DNA from: Acidimicrobiaceae bacterium
GTDB taxonomy: Bacteria; Actinomycetota; Acidimicrobiia; Acidimicrobiales; Bog-793
DNA length: 63,084 nucleotides
NCBI GenBank assembly: GCA_003140595.1
Contig: PLKG01000132.1
Coordinates: 271 to 63,354 of the forward strand
Direction of reading: 5' to 3'
The notes beneath the pieces were generated by a model that worked only from the letters and a program-made list of their open reading frames with translations, ran no database searches and had not been told where the DNA came from. The position numbers and the translations under genes are program-made. Shown piece by piece: positions 7,905-15,283 of the stretch (positions within the stretch are counted from its first letter, which is position 1; every line of letters begins with the position of its first letter).

Positions 7905-9151
7905 AACGTCGCCCCGAGGGCGCGACAGACCCTGACCGCGCTGGCCACGCCATCCTCGTGAAACCCGTAGCCCCAGTAGGCACCGCAGAACCAGGTGCGG
8001 CGAATGCCGTTGATCTCCGCGTGGCGCTTCTGAGCAGCCACCGCCGCAGGATCGAGCACGGGATGGGCGTAGTCCATGCTGGCGATCACCAACTCGGGGT
8101 CAATGGCATCATCACGGTTCAGGGTCACAAGCACCGGCGTCCTCGACGAGAAGGCCTGAAGCTGGTTCAGATGGTATGTCAAGGTCGCCTGGTCGGTCTC
8201 GGTCTTAAGACGGTGGTAGTTCCAGCTTGCCCAGGCCCGCCTACTGCGCGGCATGAGGCGAGTGTCGGTGTGCAAAGTGGCCCGGTTCGGCTGGTACTTG
8301 ATCGAACCCAGGATCTGGCCTTCTGCCCGGTCGGGGTCCGACAGCATCGCCAGCGCCTGGTCGCTGTGGGTCGCCACCACGACGTGGTCGAAGGACTCGA
8401 GGCCGGCCGGTCCCACTACCTCGACACCATCGGCCGCGCGTCGGATCTTGTCGACCGGCGTCCCGAGCCGCAACCGGCCCTCGGCTCGAAGCGGACCCAC
8501 GATGGCGTCCACATAAGAGCGCGACCCGCCTGTGACGGTCCGCCACCGCGGCTGGTCGCGCAGGCTCAAGAGACCATGCCGTTCGAAGAAGCGTGCGAAG
8601 GTGGCCGCAGGGATCTGTGTGAAGGTCTTCGGTCCCGCCGACCAGATCGACGAGCCCAGCGGTACCAGGTACCAGTCACGGAACCCGACCGACCAACGCT
8701 GTGTTGCGAGCACCTCCTCCAAGGTCACCTCGTCGGGCGGCGGGTCCTCGAGCAGGCCACGGGCCAGGCGGTTGAACCGGCCGACATCCGCGAGCATCCG
8801 CAGGAACGACGGCCGTGCGATGTTGCGGCGTTGTGCGAACACTGTCGAGAGAGAGGTGCCGCGCCACTCGAGCCCGGTCCGCCGGTCGGCGACCCCGAAG
8901 CTCATGTCGCTCGGGTGGCTGGCCACACCGAGCCGGTCGAGGAGGCGGCAGAACAGTGGGTACGTGCGCTCGTTGTAGACGAGGAACCCCGTGTCTACAT
9001 CCACGGTGGCGTCCGGCAGCTCCACCCGGTGGGTGTGGGAATGGCCTCCCGGTCGATCGTCTGTCTCGTACAGGACGACGTCATGGTGCCCGTGGAGAAG
9101 GTGCGCGCAGACCAGACCCGACACTCCGCTCCCGATGATCGCGATCCTCAT
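7901..9151 (-). CDS. FAD-dependent amine-oxidase-like oxidoreductase (COG2907)
   Basis: A 416-residue flavoprotein. The N-terminus holds the dinucleotide-binding fold IIGSGVSGLVCAHLL followed by the acidic ETDDRPGGHSHTH element, and the C-terminus has the second FAD block GAYWGYGFHEDGVASA. This family resembles desaturases/oxidases acting on lipids and sits in light- or singlet-oxygen-induced operons with CFA-like enzymes in other bacteria (recalled knowledge). It is the main gene of a minus-strand operon with DUF1365 and the methyltransferase, transcribed divergently from the SRPBCC/SDR pair. Confidence 0.83.
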   Translation of the reverse strand: MRIAIIGSGVSGLVCAHLLHGHHDVVLYETDDRPGGHSHTHRVELPDATVDVDTGFLVYNERTYPLFCRLLDRLGVASHPSDMSFGVADRRTGLEWRGTSLSTVFAQRRNIARPSFLRMLADVGRFNRLARGLLEDPPPDEVTLEEVLATQRWSVGFRDWYLVPLGSSIWSAGPKTFTQIPAATFARFFERHGLLSLRDQPRWRTVTGGSRSYVDAIVGPLRAEGRLRLGTPVDKIRRAADGVEVVGPAGLESFDHVVVATHSDQALAMLSDPDRAEGQILGSIKYQPNRATLHTDTRLMPRSRRAWASWNYHRLKTETDQATLTYHLNQLQAFSSRTPVLVTLNRDDAIDPELVIASMDYAHPVLDPAAVAAQKRHAEINGIRRTWFCGAYWGYGFHEDGVASAVRVCRALGATL

Positions 9152-9330
9152 CCTCTTCCTCTCCTCTTGTGCCTCTCAGCGCGTCGCGCGGCCGTTGTGC
9201 GCCTCGGCCGGGCGCGCTTGGCGCGTGGCCGCGGCTCGGTAGATGGGTTTTCGATGCCCGAGCCGTCTTGTACGGCCTTGTCGAACTCAAGGGCCGTCAC
9301 AGGCTCGTCTCGGCTCCGCCTCTTGTGCAT
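9148..9330 (-). CDS. Candidate 60-residue basic leader protein
   Basis: This frame starts at ATG 9330 and ends in a TGA that overlaps the ATG of the FAD enzyme (ATGA). It is very rich in arginine and lysine, especially after residue 30. Only about six bases separate its ATG from a good minus-strand -10 box (TAAAAT, 9342-9337), so it would be read from a leaderless mRNA, which is common in actinobacteria. Against it: composition resembles random GC-rich sequence and no homologue is recognised. It may simply be the 5' leader of the FAD gene. Confidence 0.3.
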   Translation of the reverse strand: MHKRRSRDEPVTALEFDKAVQDGSGIENPSTEPRPRAKRARPRRTTAARRAERHKRRGRG

Positions 9331-9339
9331 AACGCTATT

Positions 9340-9349
9340 TTAGTACTAA
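9340..9349. promoter_or_regulatory. Operator-like perfect palindrome TTAGTACTAA (copy 2)
   Basis: A perfect 10-bp palindrome in the AT-rich centre of the divergent promoter region between the minus-strand FAD/DUF1365/CFA operon and the plus-strand SRPBCC/SDR pair. It overlaps a minus-strand TAAAAT -10 box (9342-9337) and lies ten bases before the plus-strand start. A one-mismatch copy is at 4877-4886 before the B12 regulator, so one protein could control all three transcription units. Confidence 0.55.
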
Positions 9350-9358
9350 CATATTTCC

Positions 9359-9793
9359 ATGAGCACGTATCGCACCACTGTCGCCTCCAGCTGGCCGGCA
9401 GCGGACGCCTTTGAATACATGGCGCGGTTCTCCAACGCAGCAAAGTGGGACCCGGGAGTCCTCGCCGGCGAGGACACCGAGCCCGGACCGCCGAGCAGCG
9501 GGAGCAGCTACCGGCTCGTGGTCGGGGTGCTCGGACGGCGCGTCCGTCTCGAGTACCGCATCGAGGAGATCGACCGGCCGAGGCGGGTTGTCCTGCAGGC
9601 GCAGAACGCGACGATCCGCTCTAGAGACGTGATCGAGGTGTCCCCGGAGCCGGGCGGCGGCTCGAGGGTGACCTATGAGGCGACACTCAAGGCAAGAGGG
9701 GTGGCCATCCTGCTGGCCCCGCTCGTCGGTGTGGCACTGCGCCGCATCGGCGACCGCGCTGCGGCTGGGCTGCGGACCGCATTGGCGGCCTGA
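9359..9793 (+). CDS. SRPBCC (START/Bet v1-like) family protein
   Basis: A 144-residue protein with the polyketide-cyclase/START-like pattern: an opening beta strand with STYRTTVASSWPAADAFEYM, FSNAAKWDPGV, and a closing amphipathic helix rich in Ala, Leu and Arg. Such folds bind lipids or other hydrophobic ligands in a deep cavity. No ribosome-binding site precedes the ATG and the palindrome/-10 region is ten bases away, suggesting leaderless translation. It precedes the SDR by six bases and probably serves the same lipid pathway (inference). Confidence 0.75.
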   Translation: MSTYRTTVASSWPAADAFEYMARFSNAAKWDPGVLAGEDTEPGPPSSGSSYRLVVGVLGRRVRLEYRIEEIDRPRRVVLQAQNATIRSRDVIEVSPEPGGGSRVTYEATLKARGVAILLAPLVGVALRRIGDRAAAGLRTALAA

Positions 9794-9799
9794 GCCGCG

Positions 9800-10843
9800 G
9801 TGCGCGCGTCCCGGTCACAACAGCGAAGTCCTATTGCACGCGCCGTCGACGCCCTAGCCGAGATGACGGTCGTGCCAAGCTTCAGCCGTGTGGGCATAGC
9901 TCTCCGCCGGCGCCTGGAGGTCTGGCGCGAACCGCCCCCGATGGACGGACAGGTCGTGGTGCTGACCGGCGGTACCTCGGGGATCGGGCTGGCGGCGGCG
10001 ACCGCGATGGCCCGCCTCGGCGCAACTGTGCATCTCGTGGGACGCGACCCTGAGCGGGCGAGACGGGCGCGCTCGGCGGTAGAGGCGGCCGGAGGGGCAA
10101 CGGTACACGTCGATCTTGTCGACCTTGCCGACTGCGATGCCGTGGTCGGCCTCGGACGAAGCCTCGCTGAGCGCTACGACCGCATCAACGCCCTCGTGCA
10201 CAATGCGGGATCGCTTTCTCGCGCTTACAAGGCGACGCCCGCCGGGGTGGAACTGACGGTCGCAACCCAGGTCCTCGGCCCGTACGTTCTCACGGCGACA
10301 CTCGCCCCGCTGTTGTGGAAGAGCTCGCCCGCGACCATCGTCACCGTCAGCTCGGGAGGGATGTACACCCAGCGGTTCGACCTCGAGCACCTGGAGATGG
10401 GGGCCGTCGACTACGACGGGGTTGTCGCCTACGCCCGGTGCAAGCGGGCAGAGGTCATACTCGCCGACGCCTGGGCACGGCGCTTCGGTGCTGCCGGCGT
10501 GGTCAGCTACGCCATGCACCCCGGCTGGGTGAACACGCCGGGCCTCAAGGCCGGGCTCCCGCGGTTCGAAGCCTTCTGGCGTCCTTTGCTGCGAAGTCCC
10601 GACCAAGGTGCGGACACCGTCGTGTGGCTCGCCAGCGGCGGGCCCGCGTCGAAGGCAGGCGCCCTCGGATTGGAGACGCCGTCTTCGGGGTTCTTCCATG
10701 ATCGTGCGCGCCGGCGCGACCACCGCTTCCCCGTCACCCGGCCGACAAGACCCGGCGACGGCGAGGCGTTGCTGGCCTGGTGCGCGGCCCGGACCGGGAT
10801 CGTGACTCCGGTGCCGGCGGGCGCTGCAGGCCAGCACGGCTGA
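9800..10843 (+). CDS. Short-chain dehydrogenase/reductase
   Basis: A 347-residue classical SDR. The NAD(P)-binding TGGTSGIG is near residues 56-63, NNAG is replaced by HNAG, and the active site has the Ser of TVSSGG and Tyr-x3-Lys in YARCK. The GTG at 9800 directly follows the SRPBCC gene; an ATG at 9863 is an alternative that removes 21 residues. An SDR is a regular member of CarH/LitR- and singlet-oxygen-controlled lipid loci. Substrate unknown, perhaps an oxidised lipid or aldehyde. Confidence 0.82.
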   Translation: MRASRSQQRSPIARAVDALAEMTVVPSFSRVGIALRRRLEVWREPPPMDGQVVVLTGGTSGIGLAAATAMARLGATVHLVGRDPERARRARSAVEAAGGATVHVDLVDLADCDAVVGLGRSLAERYDRINALVHNAGSLSRAYKATPAGVELTVATQVLGPYVLTATLAPLLWKSSPATIVTVSSGGMYTQRFDLEHLEMGAVDYDGVVAYARCKRAEVILADAWARRFGAAGVVSYAMHPGWVNTPGLKAGLPRFEAFWRPLLRSPDQGADTVVWLASGGPASKAGALGLETPSSGFFHDRARRRDHRFPVTRPTRPGDGEALLAWCAARTGIVTPVPAGAAGQHG

Positions 10844-10858
10844 GGCGGGCCTTCCTAC

Positions 10859-11314
10859 TTATTCGCGACACGCCGGACAGAGCCCGAGCAGGTCGAGCTG
10901 GTGCTCGGTGACCTCGTAGCCCTGTTCTTCGGCGACCGCCCGTGCCGCCTCGCCAAGGGCGCGTTCCAACTTCGGTGAGGGGTGGACGTCCTCCACCTTC
11001 CCGCATGTCGCGCAGACGATGTGGTGGTGGTGACTCGACAGCTCCTCGGCCAGCTCGAAGCGTCCGTGGTCGTCGGCGCCTGCGACCCTGCGGACGACCC
11101 CGAGGTCGATGAGTGCGGTCATGTTCCGATACGCGCTGCTCTGTGGCAGTTCAGGGGCTGAGGCGACGATCTCGGGAATTGTCAGCGGCCGCCCTGCGGC
11201 CGCCAACGTCTCGACGAGCACCCTGCGAAGGTGCGTGTAGCGCTGGTCCGCCCCGGCCAGCCGACGGGTGACGGCTTCATGGACGCTGCGCGAGATCCCA
11301 GCGGCCGAAGACAT
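10859..11314 (-). CDS. zur: Fur-family zinc uptake regulator
   Basis: A 151-residue Fur-type repressor with an N-terminal winged helix (TIPEIVASAPELPQSSAYRN) and a C-terminal metal/dimer domain. The run SSHHHHIVCATCGKVEDV provides histidine ligands and the first CxxC, and LCPAC near the C-terminus the second, giving the structural zinc site. It is the last gene of the zinc-uptake operon, and its ATG overlaps the permease stop (TGATG). Operon membership and the Zur box at 14990 support zinc rather than iron control, with negative feedback on its own operon. Confidence 0.88.
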   Translation of the reverse strand: MSSAAGISRSVHEAVTRRLAGADQRYTHLRRVLVETLAAAGRPLTIPEIVASAPELPQSSAYRNMTALIDLGVVRRVAGADDHGRFELAEELSSHHHHIVCATCGKVEDVHPSPKLERALGEAARAVAEEQGYEVTEHQLDLLGLCPACRE

Positions 11315-12189
11315 CAGATCTGCTCACCGCCAATTCCTGCGGTCGACGCGAGTTGCACGGGCCGAGCCGCCAGTCGCCCGGGCCGGCGCGCGCCCCTCGC
11401 ACCGGACCCGCGCCAGGCGACCCAACAACGCCCGGCGATGAAGAACACCGCACCGAGGACACCCACGAAGAACCCGACGGGCCAATCTGTCTCGTACGAC
11501 GCGGCAATGGCTATCCAGACGATGACGACCGAGATGACGACCGAAAGGCCGAGCGCGCTCCAGGGCCTGTCGGCGAACGATCGCGCCGCGCCGGGAGCAC
11601 CGACCATCAAGCTGAACATCAACAGGGCTCCTACGACAGGAACCGACATGGTCGTGACGAGCGCCACGACGACGAGGAAGCACATCTCCATCCGATGGAC
11701 CCGCGCTCCGCGCGCAACTGCCACCTCGGGGATCACCGAGGCCGAGAGGAGAGGGCGGTAGAGGACCACGACGGCGGCTATGCACACCACTGCGAGCACG
11801 GCGGTCGCCAGCACCTGGTTGGTGCTGACCCCGAGCACCTCTCCGAAGAGCAGGGCGTAGATCGCCGACGCGTACTCCTCGCTCCAGCTCAGAAACAACG
11901 CCCCGAGGCCCAGCATGAACACAAGCGCGAGGGCCGTCACCGCGTCGTGGCGGCCGCGCCTTGCCAAAAGACCTATGGCGACCGCACTTATGACCGCAAA
12001 TGTCCCGAGTCCCGCCAAGGTGCTCACCCCGATGAGAGAGGCGCCCGCGGCACCGGCGAAACCCGCCTGGGGCACTGCATGAGCCACGAATGCCGAGCCG
12101 CGAAGCACCGTGAAGAACCCGACGACGCCGGCAACGACGGCGACCATCGTGGCGACGATCCAGGCATTGGCCATGAACCCGGAGAACAT
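11314..12189 (-). CDS. znuB: Zinc/manganese ABC transporter permease (second)
   Basis: An integral membrane permease of about 291 residues and 7-9 hydrophobic segments, of the ABC-3 metal family (MFSGFMANAWIVATMVAVVAG at the N-terminus; FTVLRGSAFVAHAVPQAGFAGAA is the family signature). It starts at ATG 12189, overlapping the stop of the first permease as TGATG. It should form the channel with its paralogue and the ATPase upstream. The basic cytoplasmic tail (GARGARRPGR) is typical. Confidence 0.88.
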   Translation of the reverse strand: MFSGFMANAWIVATMVAVVAGVVGFFTVLRGSAFVAHAVPQAGFAGAAGASLIGVSTLAGLGTFAVISAVAIGLLARRGRHDAVTALALVFMLGLGALFLSWSEEYASAIYALLFGEVLGVSTNQVLATAVLAVVCIAAVVVLYRPLLSASVIPEVAVARGARVHRMEMCFLVVVALVTTMSVPVVGALLMFSLMVGAPGAARSFADRPWSALGLSVVISVVIVWIAIAASYETDWPVGFFVGVLGAVFFIAGRCWVAWRGSGARGARRPGRLAARPVQLASTAGIGGEQI

Positions 12190-13154
12190 CAGTCCACCCC
12201 GGCCACTGGCGACAACATCGGCTGGGCCCGACCGCCCACGCCTGCCGGGCCCTCGGCGCTCGAGACGACTCGTCCTCGATGTCTCGCCACGTTCCGGCTC
12301 ACGAGATCGGCCGCGACGTAGACGGCGAGGATCAGGGCCACCACGAAGAAGCTCACCGGCCAACCACGTCCGAGTGGCGGCCAGTAGTAGCTGTCGTAAG
12401 CGAGCAGGATGCCGAGCCAGGTGACCGCGAGCCCGATCACAGCCGCCCAGGCGATGGCGAGGCCGGGCCGGCGGGTCAGCCGTAGTGCCGCGGCGGCCGG
12501 GCCGATCAACACAGCAGTGCTGAGGATCGCTCCGATCGTCACGCAGGACAGCGACACTGCGACCGCCATCGCGAGCAGGTAGAGGAGGCCGACGGTGCGG
12601 ACCGGAACGCCCCGCGCAGAGGCGATGTCCCGACTCACGGCGCTCAACAAGAGCGGGCGGTAGAGCAAAGCGACGATGCCGAGGGCCAGGGCGCTCAGCA
12701 GCACGAAGACCGGGATCATCGAGGTACCGATGACGAACATGGAACCGAACAGGATCGTGATGGTCGCGCCGGTCGTGTTGCTGTGTGTTGTACCGAGGTA
12801 AAGGAACAGCGCCGCGATCCCAAGTCCTGCACCGAGCACGATGCCGGTCGCCGTGTCCCTTCCCCGGGGCCGGCGTGCCCCGAAGAGCTCCATGGCTCCG
12901 GCCCCGAGTACCGCGAAGGTGACGAAACCCCAAAGCGGGTTGGCACCGACGAGAAAGGCGCCCGAGCCACCGGCCGTGCCCAGGTCTCCCATGGAATGGC
13001 CGGCGAAGGACTGGCCGCGGATGACCGTGAACACGCCGACGACCGCCGACACGAGAGACACCGCACCGCCCACGACGAGCGCGACGCGGACCGGCTCGCT
13101 CGTGAAGAAGCCGGGTTCGAAGATGGCGTTCACGAACGCGATCACCGCGATCAC
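12189..13154 (-). CDS. znuB: Zinc/manganese ABC transporter permease (first)
   Basis: A 321-residue ABC-3 metal permease. The signature GVFTVIRGQSFAGHSMGDLG near residue 40 and multiple hydrophobic helices are clear. It starts at a GTG that overlaps the ATPase stop (GTGA). Two different permeases in one operon suggest a heterodimeric channel, which is commoner in actinobacterial metal transporters than in ZnuABC of E. coli. A hydrophilic tail of about 50 residues extends past the last helix. Confidence 0.88.
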   Translation of the reverse strand: MIAVIAFVNAIFEPGFFTSEPVRVALVVGGAVSLVSAVVGVFTVIRGQSFAGHSMGDLGTAGGSGAFLVGANPLWGFVTFAVLGAGAMELFGARRPRGRDTATGIVLGAGLGIAALFLYLGTTHSNTTGATITILFGSMFVIGTSMIPVFVLLSALALGIVALLYRPLLLSAVSRDIASARGVPVRTVGLLYLLAMAVAVSLSCVTIGAILSTAVLIGPAAAALRLTRRPGLAIAWAAVIGLAVTWLGILLAYDSYYWPPLGRGWPVSFFVVALILAVYVAADLVSRNVARHRGRVVSSAEGPAGVGGRAQPMLSPVAGVD

Positions 13155-14002
13155 CCGAGCCCGCGGGGCACGGCGGTGTGCTCGCTCTCGGGACCTGTGT
13201 GATGGACCTCGTCCTTGCCCGCGACAACCAGGATGCGACCGTTCACGTGCAGCACGTCGACGTGATGGCCGTACAGAGCGCTCAGCACGTCCTCTCGGAC
13301 GACCTCTTCGGTCGATCCGCTCGCGGCGCGACCAGACGCGACGTAGACGACGCGGTCCATCACCGGCAGCAGGGGGTTCATCTCGTGCGCGGATATGAGG
13401 ACCGCTATCGCCCGTGCCTTGGCGATGCTCGCGAGGAGCCCCACCACTTCCTGCTCGCTGGTGATGTCGAGGTTCGCGAGCGGTTCGTCCAAGAGCAGCA
13501 GTCGGGGCTCGGCGATCAACGCGTGCGCGATCAGTGTCCGCTGGAGCTCGCCTCCCGAGAGCTTGCCGACCCGGGTGTCGGCAAAGCCTTGGGCGTCAAC
13601 AGCTTGCAGCATCTCGTCGACCCGTTGCCGACGGCCACGGGAGGGCAGCGGGATGCCGTACCGGTCGCCGTCGAGTCCGAGAGCCACCAGGTCCCGTGCA
13701 CGCAAGGGCACGTCGGGATCGAGCCCGATGCTCTGTGGGACATAGCCGATGGACCGGTTGCGACGCGGACGCGCCTCGCCCGAGAAGAGCACCTTGCCCG
13801 CGGTTGGTGTCTCGAGCCCGAGGATCACCTTGAATATCGTCGTCTTTCCTGCGCCGTTCGATCCGATGAGACCGGTGAGCTCGCCTGAATGAAGGCTGAA
13901 CGAGACCTCGTGGAGTATCTCCCGGCCCGACAGCCAGAGCGACACGCCCTCGAGCGAGAGGATCTCCTCGCGACCCGCGCCGGGCCGGGCGGTCTCGTTC
14001 AC
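13151..14002 (-). CDS. znuC: Zinc ABC transporter ATP-binding protein
   Basis: About 283 residues with every ABC motif: Walker A GSNGAGKTT, Q-loop YVPQ, signature LSGGE, Walker B LLLLDEP and the H-loop SAHE. The chosen GTG at 14002 overlaps the stop of the binding protein (GTGA). It powers import through the two permeases that follow. The C-terminal 40 residues are histidine-containing (YGHHVDVLHVNGR, EVHHTGPESEH), as in other metal-ABC ATPases. Confidence 0.9.
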   Translation of the reverse strand: MNETARPGAGREEILSLEGVSLWLSGREILHEVSFSLHSGELTGLIGSNGAGKTTIFKVILGLETPTAGKVLFSGEARPRRNRSIGYVPQSIGLDPDVPLRARDLVALGLDGDRYGIPLPSRGRRQRVDEMLQAVDAQGFADTRVGKLSGGELQRTLIAHALIAEPRLLLLDEPLANLDITSEQEVVGLLASIAKARAIAVLISAHEMNPLLPVMDRVVYVASGRAASGSTEEVVREDVLSALYGHHVDVLHVNGRILVVAGKDEVHHTGPESEHTAVPRGLG

Positions 14003-14937
14003 AGCTGTTCTGTCGAGATCTTGTCGGCGACGGCCCGCTCGAGCGCACGAACCTCGGCCAGCATCCAGGTCTGGTAGTCGTAACCGGGAGTGGGCATCGT
14101 TTCGTAGACGCCGACGACCGGTATCCCGTTCTGTTTGGCAAGCGACCGGAAGGCCTGTGTGATCGAGTCGCTCACCTGCTCGTTGTACACGAAGACCTTG
14201 ACCTTGTGCCCTGTCAGGAGGCCGTCTTGAAGGGTGATGTCCTCCGGCGCAGGGTCCACACCGTTCATGACGTCGGCCTGCAACGCGAAGGGGGACTCGT
14301 CGAGGGTTCCCGCGGCCGCCAGCATGTAGTCGGCGACCGGCTCGCTGGTGGCCACAGGAGTGCGCGGATAGCTGGACTTGAAGCTCGCCAAGGCCTTGAG
14401 CCAGGGAGTGAGGGAACGGTCGAACTTCACCAGGTTGGCCCGGAAATAACCGGCATGGGCGGGGTCGATGCTTGACAGGTCCGCGGTGATCGCCCTCGCC
14501 ACCGCCGGCATCGTGTCCGGGTCGTACCAAAGATGCGGGTTCGGGGTGCTGTCGGGCAGCCCGAGCGTCTTCTGGACGTCGATGACCTTTCGCCCGGGGT
14601 TCGGTGACGCGGCCTCGATGGTGCTCATGAAGGTGTCGTAGCCGAGGCCGTTCTGAACGACCAGCCGGGCGGCACTGACCTCGCCGGCCACAGACGGGCT
14701 CGCCTCGAACGAGTGGGGATCAGCGTTCGGATTGCTCAAGATCGCGCTCACACTGACGTACTTGCCGCCGATCTGGCCGATGACGTTCGCGTACTGGCTC
14801 TCGGCTCCGACTGCCGGGACGACACCGGTCTTCGCGACAGCGGCCACGCCCGAGCAGGCCGACGAGCCCGACGCCACCGCCAGGCAGAGCACAACGGCCT
14901 TCGCCCGGTTGCGACCTCTCAGGAGCCGAAGAGTCAT
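13999..14937 (-). CDS. znuA: Zinc-binding lipoprotein of ABC transporter
   Basis: A 312-residue extracellular solute-binding protein. The N-terminus has a signal peptide (basic start, hydrophobic VVLCLAVASG) and a Cys in SSAC that is a weak lipobox. Metal-site motifs are ADPHSFE and NPHLWYDP; the third His found in classical ZnuA appears replaced by Glu (ATSEPVADYM), and an acidic residue sits in VYETMPTPGYDY. No His-rich loop is present. It is the first gene of the operon, with GAAGGA before the ATG and a Zur box 53 bases upstream. Confidence 0.87.
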   Translation of the reverse strand: MTLRLLRGRNRAKAVVLCLAVASGSSACSGVAAVAKTGVVPAVGAESQYANVIGQIGGKYVSVSAILSNPNADPHSFEASPSVAGEVSAARLVVQNGLGYDTFMSTIEAASPNPGRKVIDVQKTLGLPDSTPNPHLWYDPDTMPAVARAITADLSSIDPAHAGYFRANLVKFDRSLTPWLKALASFKSSYPRTPVATSEPVADYMLAAAGTLDESPFALQADVMNGVDPAPEDITLQDGLLTGHKVKVFVYNEQVSDSITQAFRSLAKQNGIPVVGVYETMPTPGYDYQTWMLAEVRALERAVADKISTEQL

Positions 14938-14989
14938 TCCTTCACATCACCTCGTGTGACAGGGCGCACTTCTCTGGCCGGCACAAACG

Positions 14990-15010
14990 GAATGATAATC
15001 ACTCTCATTC
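14990..15010 (-). promoter_or_regulatory. Zur box upstream of znuA
   Basis: A 21-bp inverted repeat of the form GAATGATAATCACTCTCATTC, with perfectly matching outer arms (GAATGA/TCATTC) and an alternating A/T core. It closely resembles actinobacterial Zur operators (TGAAAATCATTTTCA type). It lies 53 bases upstream of znuA, whose operon ends with the zur gene. Confidence 0.8.
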
Positions 15011-15155
15011 TGGTCGGTCAACCGAGCCTTCGACTGTTTCAGGCAGGCGAGGGTGCCCGCGAGGTCTCTTCCCGCTCAGCTGCAACGAATTCGACATCTG
15101 GATAAGGGACCTTCGGCACTATGGCGCGACCTGCGAGCGTCTTAGCGTGAGTGAT

Positions 15156-15227
15156 GGTCCTGGGCGTGCCGGATGACCGGGGACACTCCCTCACCGGTGT
15201 CCCTGTGACGCCCGGTGCGCCAGGACC
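15156..15227. other. Long nested inverted repeat (cruciform or structured RNA)
   Basis: Outer arms GGTCCTGG (15156-15163) and CCAGGACC (15220-15227) pair perfectly and continue inward with mismatches (CG, CCGG). An inner perfect stem GGGACAC/GTGTCCC (15180-15186, 15197-15203) closes a 10-base loop. It sits between the 3' end of the GH15 gene and the Zur box. It could terminate the GH15 transcript, although there is no U-tract. The rest of the 14938-15283 gap shows no gene. Confidence 0.55.
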
Positions 15228-15283
15228 GTCGTGTCCTGCTTGTTTCTCAAGGCCTCGAGGCGCTAGCTGGAGTCGCTGCGGTC

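Noticed and set aside
7886..9343. 485-codon plus-strand open frame
   Set aside because: Antisense to the COG2907 FAD enzyme with no recognisable domain; long antisense frames are common in GC-rich DNA.
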